This document shows positions 8,339 through 14,529 of a stretch of 18,084 nt of DNA, piece by piece. The stretch spans positions 1 through 18,084 of the forward strand of contig JBBRQI010000032.1 in assembly GCA_038226665.1 (NCBI GenBank), read 5' to 3'. Below the pieces are notes generated by a model, which ran no database searches, was not told the origin of the DNA, and worked only from the letters and a program-made list of their open reading frames with translations. Each line of letters begins with the position of its first letter. The stretch's first letter is position 1. Position numbers and translations under genes: made by a program. This DNA is from SZAS-103 sp038226665 (GTDB taxonomy: Bacteria; Pseudomonadota; Gammaproteobacteria; Xanthomonadales; Xanthomonadaceae).

Positions 8339-8379
8339 TAATGCCGAGGTCGGTGGTTCGAGTCCACCTATAGCCACCA
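8303..8379 (+). tRNA. tRNA-Met (CAT), elongator type
   Basis: This is a 77-base tRNA with the CCA encoded. The acceptor GGCTATG pairs with TATAGCC (one G-T), the D-stem GCTC pairs with GAGC, and the anticodon stem TGGCA/TGCCG encloses loop CTCATAA (anticodon CAT). The T-stem GGTGG/CCACC encloses TTCGAGT. The acceptor begins with a full G-C pair, unlike initiator tRNA, so it is elongator Met, or a CAT-tRNA-Ile in which C34 is modified; the sequence does not fully separate the two. It is the apparent insertion point of the element that follows. Confidence 0.9.
8353..8379 (+). other. Probable left attachment site (tRNA 3' end)
   Basis: The T-arm to CCA segment is the usual crossover region for tyrosine integrases that target tRNA genes, and the element's recombination genes follow. 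A matching direct repeat at the far end would confirm it, but none is visible here. The exact core cannot be defined from one copy. Confidence 0.35.
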
Positions 8380-8388
8380 TCCAATCTA

Positions 8389-8407
8389 TCGTTATTTCCT
8401 TTAACGA
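8389..8407. repeat. Short inverted repeat after tRNA-Met
   Basis: TCGTTA and TAACGA are separated by 7 pyrimidine-rich bases. It could end the tRNA transcript or be part of the attachment region. It is AT-rich, with only 6-bp arms, so either role is weakly supported. Confidence 0.3.
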
Positions 8408-8890
8408 ATCAATGACTTGGCTAACCTAAGCCCTAGTTTTCGATGGTCAATCCTATCGGCCATCCGATGTCTGTGACATGTTGTGACAGGTTCTGTGACA
8501 TGTACGACTGTCACCGACTCCGCGTTAACCCTGAAAACGACACCAGCACACACACTGTGACGGCCCCGCCAGCGATGCAATTCGCCAGCTCCGTGCGCAG
8601 ACCACAGCACGCCCCTAAAAAAGCGCGGTCCCGCAGTTGGCGGATCAGCAGCCGCATCCAATCGATCGCGAGCAATTTCCATCACGCGCTGAGAGGCTTC
8701 GGTAGGTATGCGTGTTCAGGTCTGGATCGCCCGCTTCACGGGAAGCTGGTGCGCATCGTAACGACCGCAGCGGGCAGCCTCCGTGTGAAGAATCAGCTTG
8801 CTGCGATATCGCCGGGGAGACCTTACCGGCGCACCTCACGATGCAGTTCGTTGAAACTCCGGGCCAAAAACTATAGCCGCACACGCAGTG
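8408..8890. other. Non-coding left-end region with TGTGACA repeats
   Basis: I see no convincing gene here. Between 8470 and 8514 there are three direct copies of TGTGACA (8472, 8482, 8494) and an inverted GTGACA (8509-8514); a further TGTGAC is at 8556-8561. The 12-mer TCTGTGACATGT occurs twice, 22 bases apart. The 10-12 bp spacing puts the sites on one face of the helix. The position between the tRNA and the recombination genes fits integrase arm-type or accessory sites. The rest (8562-8890) shows nothing recognisable. Confidence 0.4.
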
Positions 8891-9133
8891 CTATTTCTCG
8901 GAATTCTGCGCAGTGTTAGCCACGTACTCAGCAATCTCTTCGAGGCGGCAATCGAAGTAGGCGCAAAGCCGATCAAGGTTATCGGATCGCACGCTCGCGC
9001 CGTGCTGGTTGAGCATCTTTGAGAGGGTGTTTCGGGTGATGCCGGTCGCCTGAGCGACCTCCTGGATCGTGACTCGGCGCCGTTCCCGGAACTCCTTGTC
9101 GGCGATTCTTTCCTTCAGTTTGTACCGAAGCAT
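8891..9133 (-). CDS. Xre/Cro-CI-type HTH repressor
   Basis: The product is an 80-aa single-domain DNA-binding protein. The helix-turn-helix is VTIQEVAQATGITRNTLSKML (residues 21-41), followed by ASVRSDNLDRLCAYFDCRLEEIAEYV, the typical C-terminal helices of the short HTH_26/Cro-CI group. The ATG at 9133 is preferred over longer upstream readings because the promoter and operator lie directly upstream and the family N-terminus is this short. It faces the xis-int genes across a 132-bp AT-rich spacer. The likely role is to repress integrase and excisionase and itself, as a lysogeny-type regulator. The role is inferred from position. Confidence 0.85.
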   Translation of the reverse strand: MLRYKLKERIADKEFRERRRVTIQEVAQATGITRNTLSKMLNQHGASVRSDNLDRLCAYFDCRLEEIAEYVANTAQNSEK

Positions 9134-9148
9134 GGCTCGGCCTGATGT

Positions 9149-9169
9149 TGCGAATTCGTATATTTCGCA
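9149..9169. promoter_or_regulatory. Inverted repeat over the repressor's -10 region
   Basis: TGCGAA (9149-9154) and TTCGCA (9164-9169) flank 9 bases that contain the minus-strand -10. A protein bound here would block transcription of the repressor gene. Its sequence differs from the palindrome at 9213, so a second regulator, for instance the excisionase-like protein, may bind it. Confidence 0.35.
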
Positions 9170-9184
9170 CAAAAAATTTGACAA
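9157..9184 (-). promoter_or_regulatory. Promoter of the Xre repressor gene
   Basis: On the minus strand, TTGTCA (9184-9179) lies 16 bases before TATACG (9162-9157), leaving about 24 bases to the ATG at 9133. Its -35 overlaps the -35 of the opposite promoter almost base for base, so the two promoters compete. Confidence 0.45.
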
Positions 9185-9205
9185 ATGCAAATGATGTGGT
9201 AGAAA
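9178..9205 (+). promoter_or_regulatory. Promoter of the xis-int operon
   Basis: TTGACA (9178-9183), a 16-base spacer and TAGAAA (9200-9205). The consensus -35 is strong. The palindrome at 9213-9236 lies just downstream, over the expected start of transcription, so a bound repressor would shut this promoter. Confidence 0.55.
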
Positions 9206-9212
9206 TGCACTT

Positions 9213-9236
9213 GAATGCACATATTTATGTGCATTC
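9213..9236. promoter_or_regulatory. Perfect 24-bp palindromic operator
   Basis: The 11-base arm GAATGCACATA is repeated in perfect inverted form after a 2-base centre. Related half-sites AAATGCAC (9203-9210) and CAAATGCAAATG (9182-9193) lie upstream on the same side. It sits between the xis-int -10 and the excisionase start, the position expected for a repressor operator. The Xre protein at 8891-9133 is the likely ligand. Confidence 0.65.
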
Positions 9237-9265
9237 GCCCATCTATCACAACATGGAGCTCTGTC

Positions 9266-9544
9266 ATGGCCGAAACCTACCTCACCACCGATCAGCTCGC
9301 CGAGCGGATCCACTACGACGCTCGGACGATCCGCACCCGCCTCAAGGATGCCGTGCTGTTGGAAGGCGTGCACTACATCCGTCCGTTCGGTGGCCGCAAG
9401 CTGCTCTTCATCTGGGAGGTGATCCAGCGCGATATCGGTGTCGCTTCGGCGCGACATGCTCCGGACAATTCCGAGGCGCCTGGCCCGGTCGTTCGTCACG
9501 AGTCCCCGATTCCGATGGCTGGCGGGAGGCACGCTCATGGCTAA
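9266..9544 (+). CDS. Excisionase-like / HTH_17 DNA-binding protein
   Basis: The product is 92 aa. The N-terminal winged-helix region MAETYLTTDQLAERIHYDARTIRTRLKDAVLLEGVHYIRPFGGRKLLFIWEVIQRDI (1-57) has the layout of the MerR-like excisionase/HTH_17 group: a helix-turn-helix, then a beta wing reading YIRPFGGRKLLF. The C-terminal 35 residues are low in structure. The ATG at 9266 has GGAG (9255-9258) upstream; earlier in-frame ATGs fall inside the operator. Its last 8 bases overlap the start of the integrase gene, so the two are co-translated. The likely role is directionality in excision, or autoregulation. It could also be a plain transcription factor. Confidence 0.78.
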   Translation: MAETYLTTDQLAERIHYDARTIRTRLKDAVLLEGVHYIRPFGGRKLLFIWEVIQRDIGVASARHAPDNSEAPGPVVRHESPIPMAGGRHAHG

Positions 9545-10868
9545 GATCCGTGCTCGCCAGGAAACTGGCACGCTTTATCTGGACTTCTTCTACCGGGGCT
9601 TGCGCTGCCGTGAACAGACGACGCTGACTGACACGGCCGAGAACCGCCGCAAGGTCCAGACTTTGCTCAATCGAGTGCTGAAGGAAATCGCCCAGGGCAG
9701 CTTTGACTACGCAGCTACGTTTCCGAGCAGCCCGCGCATCGGAAAGTTGGCCGAAAGCGGTAGCGATGGAGTGGCAGCGCCCGCCCGTCCGGCTGGCCCT
9801 ACCACCGTGCCCGCAGTAGTAGTTCCTTCAACGCCGACCGCCCGCGAGTTCTCCGTTACTTGGCGAGAAGAAATGGCTCCCCAATGGCGCCGTCAGCACC
9901 GCGTGGGCGTCGACGACATCATCGACGGGCGTTTTCTGGCCACCTTCGGCGACAGGACGCTGGCAAGTCTGACCAAGGCAGATATGTTGAGCTTTCGAGC
10001 GGCATTGGCGCAGTTGCCTGGCCGCGCCAGTACGAATCTCTCGGCAAGTCGGATTAACAAGATCCTGTGCATCGTGCGGCAAATGCTCAACGCCGCCGCT
10101 GAGCGGTACGGTCTCGCGGATTGCTTCAAGGGCGTCAAACGCCTCAAAGCACGCAAGTCGGATGTGCATCCGTTCTCGCTGGAAGAGGTCGATCGGATTC
10201 GTAAGTCGATCCGCCCGGACTACCGAAACTACACGACGGTCCGCTTCTTCACCGGCATGCGCACCGGCGAGATCAATGGACTGAAATGGAAGTACGTCGA
10301 CTTTGAGCGCGGTTTGATTCTCGTCCGAGAAACATTCTCGGCGGGCGAGGCAGAAGAGAACGCGAAAAACGAAACCTCGCTGCGCGATATTCCGATGCTC
10401 CCGATCGTTCGTGAAGCGCTGGAGAATCATCGTGCCAACCGCCATCCGGACAGCGAGTACGTGTTCTGTTCGCGCACCGGCGAGCCGATCGATGCGCACA
10501 ACTTCGCGAACCGCATCTGGTATCCGCTGCTGCGCTACGTGGAACTCGACAAGCGGCGCCCGTATCAGACCCGGCACACCACTGCGACGCTGATGCTGGC
10601 CTCGGGCGAAAACCCCGAGTGGATCGCCAAGCTGATGGGGCATGCGAACACGCAGATGCTCTTTACCGTTTACTCGCGCTTTGTTCCCAACCTGACGCGG
10701 CAGGACGGTCACGCGATCACCGGGCTGCTCAACAGCCGCGCCGGTGCGAAAGCGCCGACTGTGACGGCCAAGAAGCCTTCTGACCTTTCCAAGCTCAGCC
10801 GCGCCCAGCTCGAAGCCATGGTGCGTGGCATGGGCAATTCGTCCAAGGAGGACAGCCATGTTTCCTGA
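9537..10868 (+). CDS. Tyrosine recombinase / integrase with DUF3596 arm-binding domain
   Basis: The product is 443 aa. The N-terminal arm-DNA-binding domain (1-55, IRARQETGTLYLDFFYRGLRC...) is the DUF3596 type. A Pro/Ala linker (75-100) leads to a SAM-like core-binding domain (about 103-195) and the catalytic domain (about 205-400). Active-site residues are R242 (GMRTGE), a Lys at or near 277, R346-H347 (YQTRHT), H369 (MGHAN) and the nucleophile Y379 (VYSRF). The usual His of HxxR is Tyr343, which I believe is normal in this subfamily. The ATG at 9537 is preferred, being preceded by GGGAGG (9522-9527) and overlapping the excisionase gene; a longer in-frame reading from 9438 has no domain support. 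It probably integrates the element into tRNA-Met. The stop overlaps the HD gene by 11 bases. Confidence 0.93.
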   Translation: MAKIRARQETGTLYLDFFYRGLRCREQTTLTDTAENRRKVQTLLNRVLKEIAQGSFDYAATFPSSPRIGKLAESGSDGVAAPARPAGPTTVPAVVVPSTPTAREFSVTWREEMAPQWRRQHRVGVDDIIDGRFLATFGDRTLASLTKADMLSFRAALAQLPGRASTNLSASRINKILCIVRQMLNAAAERYGLADCFKGVKRLKARKSDVHPFSLEEVDRIRKSIRPDYRNYTTVRFFTGMRTGEINGLKWKYVDFERGLILVRETFSAGEAEENAKNETSLRDIPMLPIVREALENHRANRHPDSEYVFCSRTGEPIDAHNFANRIWYPLLRYVELDKRRPYQTRHTTATLMLASGENPEWIAKLMGHANTQMLFTVYSRFVPNLTRQDGHAITGLLNSRAGAKAPTVTAKKPSDLSKLSRAQLEAMVRGMGNSSKEDSHVS

Positions 10869-11742
10869 GTATTTCGATAGTGGTATGCAGGCCATGGACG
10901 TCCGCGGCATCTTGCTGGGATCGCTGGCGCAGTGGATTCCGGACGAACGCTTCGCCATCTGGCAGATCGGCACGGCCGAAGGTCGCCTCGATATCGTGGT
11001 GCCGTTGAGCGACATGTCGCACAACCTGATCGTGAAAGACCTGCAGCCGCAGCGGTTCGACCTCATCCGCTGGTGTCGGGAGGATGGGCGGGTCGATGCC
11101 CCGATCCTTCATGACGTCCGCCCACTGCATGAGGGGTTTGGTACGCATTACCTCCCGCCGGACTATTGTCCGATCGGCGGCGTGGTGGCCGATGCCAAAG
11201 AACTGATCCATAGCATCGCCACCGACCCGCTGCGCCGCTTCGTGCACGCCGTGTTCGAGGATCGCTTCGTCTGCAACCACTTCTGGACGATGCCCGCCTC
11301 GATGCGCCATCACCATGCGTATCCCGGTGGACTGGCGCAGCACAGCGTCGAGGTCGCGCAGGACGTGGCGACGCAGGGCAGGCTGACCGACCTCGAACGT
11401 GACCTCGGGATCGCGGGCGGGTTGCTGCACGACATCGGCAAGGTCTGGGCGTACACGGCTGACACGTTCATGAGCAATGAAGGGATGGCCATGGGGCATG
11501 AACTGACGGGCCTGACGCGCCTGTCACCCCAGTTGCGGGAACTGCGCGACCACTGGGCCGACGGCGCTTATGCCATGAGCGTGTTGCTCGGCGGTTGCGG
11601 CCGGTTGCGCTCGGATGGCTCGATGCCCTCGGCCTTGGTGGCGCGCATTCGCGCGTGTGACCAGCGCAGTTGTGAGCGCAGTGGCGGGCCGTCGACGCGG
11701 CCGGGACGCAGCTGGATGCCCAAGGTCTATCAGCCCATCTGA
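10858..11742 (+). CDS. HD-domain phosphohydrolase/nuclease-like protein (YhaM-like)
   Basis: The product is 294 aa. An N-terminal OB-like region (about 12-90) is followed by an HD domain (about 140-275) with HHHAYPGGLAQHSVEVA (H162), LLHDIGKV (H191-D192), H214 and D268 in RACDQ. This order, and the phrase HHAYPGGLxxH, recall YhaM/CBF1 3'-5' exonucleases and the related HD part of TraI_2 relaxase-associated proteins. Metal-dependent phosphodiesterase or nuclease activity is inferred. The start ATG (10858) lies inside the 3' end of the integrase, with AAGGAGG (10845-10851) 6-7 bases upstream, so it is translationally coupled to the recombination operon. That suggests a role in element transfer, excision or maintenance. 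It could instead act on host RNA. Confidence 0.8.
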   Translation: MFPEYFDSGMQAMDVRGILLGSLAQWIPDERFAIWQIGTAEGRLDIVVPLSDMSHNLIVKDLQPQRFDLIRWCREDGRVDAPILHDVRPLHEGFGTHYLPPDYCPIGGVVADAKELIHSIATDPLRRFVHAVFEDRFVCNHFWTMPASMRHHHAYPGGLAQHSVEVAQDVATQGRLTDLERDLGIAGGLLHDIGKVWAYTADTFMSNEGMAMGHELTGLTRLSPQLRELRDHWADGAYAMSVLLGGCGRLRSDGSMPSALVARIRACDQRSCERSGGPSTRPGRSWMPKVYQPI

Positions 11743-11854
11743 GGCCGCGCAAAACCCTGCACAACTTCAGGCCGCGTGCTGGCTCGCCACTTTGATAACG
11801 CGTCGGCGGTCGTTCGGTCGGCCAACTGTTCACCCAAACCAAGGAGCAAGCCCT

Positions 11855-12016
11855 GTGGATCCCATCGAACAACCCATTACCCAGATCCTCGAGCGCAACG
11901 TCGGCCCCAAGGGCCGGTCCCTTCCGCGCCGGATCATCTGCCAGAGCATCACCATCGAGCGCGGGTTCCTGTCCCGTCTGCGGGTGGAGCTGGCGGGGAA
12001 GGAGATTCAACAGTGA
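11855..12016 (+). CDS. Small basic hypothetical protein (53 aa)
   Basis: The start is GTG at 11855, with a strong AAGGAG (11841-11846) 8 bases upstream. The protein is MDPIEQPITQILERNVGPKG followed by a basic stretch (RSLPRRIICQSITIERGFLSRLRVELAGKEIQQ). It ends with a TGA that overlaps the GTG of the next gene. I do not recognise a family. The strong RBS and the coupling to the BPSL0761 gene argue that it is real. A regulatory or DNA-binding role is possible but not shown. Confidence 0.55.
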   Translation: MDPIEQPITQILERNVGPKGRSLPRRIICQSITIERGFLSRLRVELAGKEIQQ

Positions 12017-12297
12017 CTACACCAGTGGAGAGAACCCGCGCACTGCTGTGGGCTGGAGGCTTCTTGATCGAAGTCGCACGGGACAGGAACTTGCCTCTGG
12101 ATGTACGAAGGCAGGCTGTCGTGATTGCTCGCCACTTCCCGACGATCGAGGAAATTTCATCAATGGCGCTGGCGCCGCATGCGGCCTTCTTGGGCCCCAT
12201 GCTGAGTTCTCCTAAGGATATTCCCGCCGAAACCGAGTTGGGCCGATACGGCCCACTGTGCTACTCGACCCGGCTCGGATGGCCAGAGGAAAGCTGA
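12013..12297 (+). CDS. BPSL0761 family protein
   Basis: The product is 94 aa with GTG start at 12013 (GTGA overlap with the preceding stop), and AAGGAG (11999-12004) upstream. The sequence VTTPVERTRALLWAGGFLIEVARDRNLPLDVRRQAVVIARHFPTIEEI matches what I know as the BPSL0761 family: small proteins on integrative elements and in proteobacterial genomes with no assigned function. The C-terminal half (GRYGPLCYSTRLGWPEE) is also typical. It has no membrane segment or known catalytic motif. The family name is recalled; function is unknown. Confidence 0.75.
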   Translation: MTTPVERTRALLWAGGFLIEVARDRNLPLDVRRQAVVIARHFPTIEEISSMALAPHAAFLGPMLSSPKDIPAETELGRYGPLCYSTRLGWPEES

Positions 12298-12311
12298 GCG
12301 ATTCACCGGCC

Positions 12312-12422
12312 ATGCTACGTGCCCCCGTCATCTGCCAGTTATGGCCTCGGAGCGCCTTCTTGGTGCCGAACGGGCAACGCCGCATTCACCGCGCGTACGA
12401 ACGTGCGTTGGTCGCCTTGTGA
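12312..12422 (+). CDS. Possible very small protein (36 aa)
   Basis: ATG at 12312 opens a 36-codon frame ending in TGA at 12420-12422. The C-terminal half (FLVPNGQRRIHRAYERALVAL) has the look of a structured peptide. It follows the BPSL0761 stop by 14 bases. There is no good Shine-Dalgarno, and the length is at the limit of chance, so it may be spurious. Otherwise the 172-bp stretch between 12298 and the frameshifted regulator holds nothing I recognise. Confidence 0.22.
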   Translation: MLRAPVICQLWPRSAFLVPNGQRRIHRAYERALVAL

Positions 12423-12469
12423 TGCCGGCTCCCAATGGCCCGCCCGCGTTACGGGTCTCGTCTCCCGGA

Positions 12470-12708
12470 TTAGCGCGATGTCTCGGCCTCGCGCATCAGT
12501 TCCCAAACGGGCGTCTTCAAGCCACGGGCCACACCTTGTGCAGCGTGTCGAGCTGGAGGTTCTTCTCGCCCCGCTCGATCGCGCTGTAGTAGGTCCGGTG
12601 CATTTCGATTTCGTCGGCGAAGCTTTCCTGGCTGTAGCCCAGCGCTTCGCGGCGCTTGCGCAGGGCGCGGCCGAGGTGTTCGAGAAAGATGGGATCCATG
12701 GCCATCAT
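12470..12708 (-). pseudogene. Xre-type HTH regulator broken by a 2-base insertion
   Basis: The intact part, MDPIFLEHLGRALRKRREALGYSQESFADEIEMHRTYYSAIERGEKNLQLDTLHKV, is a clear Xre helix-turn-helix. The frame then runs into TGA after WPVA (63 aa). One AC/CA unit at about 12530-12533 appears to be duplicated. Removing two bases restores LHKVARGLKTPVWELMREAETSR up to TAA at 12470-12472, the usual C-terminus. This is either a true pseudogene or truncated allele, or an error in the sequence; a functional truncated protein is also possible because the HTH itself is whole. It is divergent from the NERD gene and was probably its regulator. Confidence 0.72.
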
Positions 12709-12785
12709 CCTGCGAACTCGCGACTTTAAGCTCTACAGACTCACAGATAGACTACCTTTAACTTCCATACCCAAGGAGACAGCTC

Positions 12786-13649
12786 ATGCGACAAATCACC
12801 CTATCCGACCACACCGCAGACAAAGTGCAACAGGCCGGCCAGCAGCGCGAAGACAAGAATGCCGAGCGCGTGAAGGCCTACGAGCTGGAGCGCGAGAAGA
12901 AGCAGCGCACCGTTGACGAAGCCAAAGTGCAAATGCGCGATGCGTGGGGTCGCCGAAAGCTGTTTGCAGCGATTGGCCACGCCTTGCGGTTGCAGTGGCG
13001 CGCGCTGTTCGGGTGGCCGCGCCGTCCCAAGGACGTGACTACCCCGACTCGGGACGAGCAGATCTGGCGTGCCGGTCATGCAGGTGAAGCCGACGTGATG
13101 CATTCCCTCGCGCGCAAGCTCAGTGATGACTGGATCCTGGTTTGCGGTTATCGAAACAGGGGCGGCGAAATCGACCAGGTGTTGATTGGCCCGAACGGAT
13201 TGTTCGCGATCGAGGTGAAACACATCAACGGCCGCGTTCACATTGTTGGCGACCAATGGACGTCCGACAAATACGACAACTACGGCAACGTGGTCGAGAC
13301 CGGCAAGTCCATCACTGACAATGGCGGGCGTTCACCCAGCCGCCAGATCAACGAGTCCGCCGACAAAATGGTCGAGTTCCTGCACAAGACGCTGCCGCAC
13401 ATCAGCTGCCAGCGGCTGGTGGTGCTATCCCATCCAAAAGCTGCCATCCAGTCGGTGTCAAATCCCACGGTCTTCCCCGTCGTATTGGCCCACTGGAATC
13501 TTGAGAAGACCCTTTTGAAGAATGCCCCGGTGCTTGATCCCGTGGAACGGTCAAAGATTGTTGATTTGCTGAAACGAGACCACGACTTCCACCAGAAGCG
13601 GCGCGGCCCGGCCGGGCAGCCACGCGAGCGTGCCGCTGCAGTGGCGTAG
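12786..13649 (+). CDS. NERD-domain (nuclease-related) protein
   Basis: The product is 287 aa. A charged helical N-terminus (1-58, rich in Glu, Lys and Gln, probably coiled coil) and an amphipathic stretch (59-80, GHALRLQWRALFGW) precede the NERD domain (about 95-200). There, GHAGEADVMHSLARKL gives E101, RGGEIDQVLIGPNGLFAIEVKHING gives E128-D130 and E143-V-K145. This D...ExK spacing is that of PD-(D/E)xK nuclease folds, with which NERD is grouped. Residues 205-250 are also family-like. AAGGAG (12774-12779) supports the ATG. NERD domains occur in some DNA-processing and defence proteins; an anti-plasmid or anti-phage nuclease role is inferred only. It forms a unit with the next gene, 26 bp away. 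Confidence 0.85.
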   Translation: MRQITLSDHTADKVQQAGQQREDKNAERVKAYELEREKKQRTVDEAKVQMRDAWGRRKLFAAIGHALRLQWRALFGWPRRPKDVTTPTRDEQIWRAGHAGEADVMHSLARKLSDDWILVCGYRNRGGEIDQVLIGPNGLFAIEVKHINGRVHIVGDQWTSDKYDNYGNVVETGKSITDNGGRSPSRQINESADKMVEFLHKTLPHISCQRLVVLSHPKAAIQSVSNPTVFPVVLAHWNLEKTLLKNAPVLDPVERSKIVDLLKRDHDFHQKRRGPAGQPRERAAAVA

Positions 13650-13675
13650 GCCGGACCCAGGTAAAGGAGTACGAC

Positions 13676-14215
13676 ATGGAAGCAATCGCTATGCTGCTGA
13701 TAGCCATGGTCGCGAGCCTACCGGCCGTCGCCTGGTGGAGTCTGATTCGTCAACGTCTGGATCAAAGGAACGCACTGGACCAACGGCGGAATGCCCATCA
13801 GGATATCTGGGACGCCATGGCTGGCACCGGCAGATCGGCCTCGGGGACAAGTTCGACCGTGGAATCCGCCGGTGTGGACGAGCAACTTTTCAGGGGCGTC
13901 AGTGATGACGATTCCAATGGATGGTTGCTCGGGGGCGAGGGGCTTTTCGATGACGTGAACAACCTAGGCGACCATAGTGGAATTAACCCGGCGACTGGGC
14001 TACCCATGCTCGACAGCGCCATCGATGTGGCCGGCAATCCCTATGGGTTTGATCTGCACCATGACGTCTCTGACCAGACCATGCTGGGCATGCATCATCA
14101 GTCGGATTTTTGCTTCGAGCAGGACCTGTCGAGTGACTTGCACGCGTCGGACTTCATGGATCTGTACTCCGTCCATCATTCTTTCGTTGGTGGTGGCTCT
14201 TCCTGGATCGACTAG
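13676..14215 (+). CDS. One-TM acidic hypothetical protein with NPATGLPM motif
   Basis: The product is 179 aa. A single N-terminal hydrophobic helix (residues 4-24, AIAMLLIAMVASLPAVAWW) is followed by a polar basic linker and a long Asp/His/Ser-rich tail. The conserved-looking core INPATGLPM...DVAGNPYGF (about residues 102-123) belongs to a group of proteobacterial hypothetical proteins often rich in His, Ser and Asp; I know of no function. AAAGGAG (13662-13668) precedes the ATG. It lies 26 bp after the NERD gene on the same strand, so probably one operon. The tail lacks any enzyme motif. A membrane-tethered partner of the NERD protein is conceivable; alternatives include a metal-binding tail. 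Confidence 0.65.
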   Translation: MEAIAMLLIAMVASLPAVAWWSLIRQRLDQRNALDQRRNAHQDIWDAMAGTGRSASGTSSTVESAGVDEQLFRGVSDDDSNGWLLGGEGLFDDVNNLGDHSGINPATGLPMLDSAIDVAGNPYGFDLHHDVSDQTMLGMHHQSDFCFEQDLSSDLHASDFMDLYSVHHSFVGGGSSWID

Positions 14216-14271
14216 CTGTGGGTCTGGGTGTTCACTGTCTGCACATTGCACCATAACGGCGGGTATCGTTC

Positions 14272-14493
14272 ATGCATTCAATTCGAAAGCCAAAGCCCGA
14301 ACTTATTGTTCTCGAAGGTGGCCACAAAGAACTTGGGAAGCAACTGCTGCGCGCGTTCCTCGAACACCGTCATGCCGACGCACGGGCCATCGTCGATCGC
14401 ATCGCTCGCCGAGGATCCCTCAGAGGAGTTGGCGATGCCGATTTTCCACGCCAAGATTCCGCATCCAAAAGCCGCACATTCGGATCGCCATAG
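14272..14493 (+). CDS. Small hypothetical protein, doubtful (73 aa)
   Basis: ATG at 14272 gives KPKPELIVLEGGHKELGKQLLRAFLEHRHADARAIVDRIA, which looks like a real helical protein. After about residue 48 the composition changes. A different plus frame carries the more convincing segment SLAEDPSEELAMPIFHAKIP over 14400-14470. A frameshift near 14405-14410 is possible. There is no clear ribosome binding site. I do not recognise a family. Treat the whole 14216-14529 interval as uncertain coding sequence. Confidence 0.3.
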   Translation: MHSIRKPKPELIVLEGGHKELGKQLLRAFLEHRHADARAIVDRIARRGSLRGVGDADFPRQDSASKSRTFGSP

Positions 14494-14529
14494 TGCGCAT
14501 CCAAGCCGCTCGTCCACACGAGGTACCTG

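Noticed and set aside
8401..8685. Minus-strand 94-aa frame in the left-end region
   Set aside because: No ribosome binding site or protein-like composition, and it overlaps the TGTGACA repeats.
12319..12729. Plus-strand 136-aa frame over the Xre regulator
   Set aside because: Most of it mirrors the HTH gene on the minus strand, whose helix-turn-helix is unmistakable.
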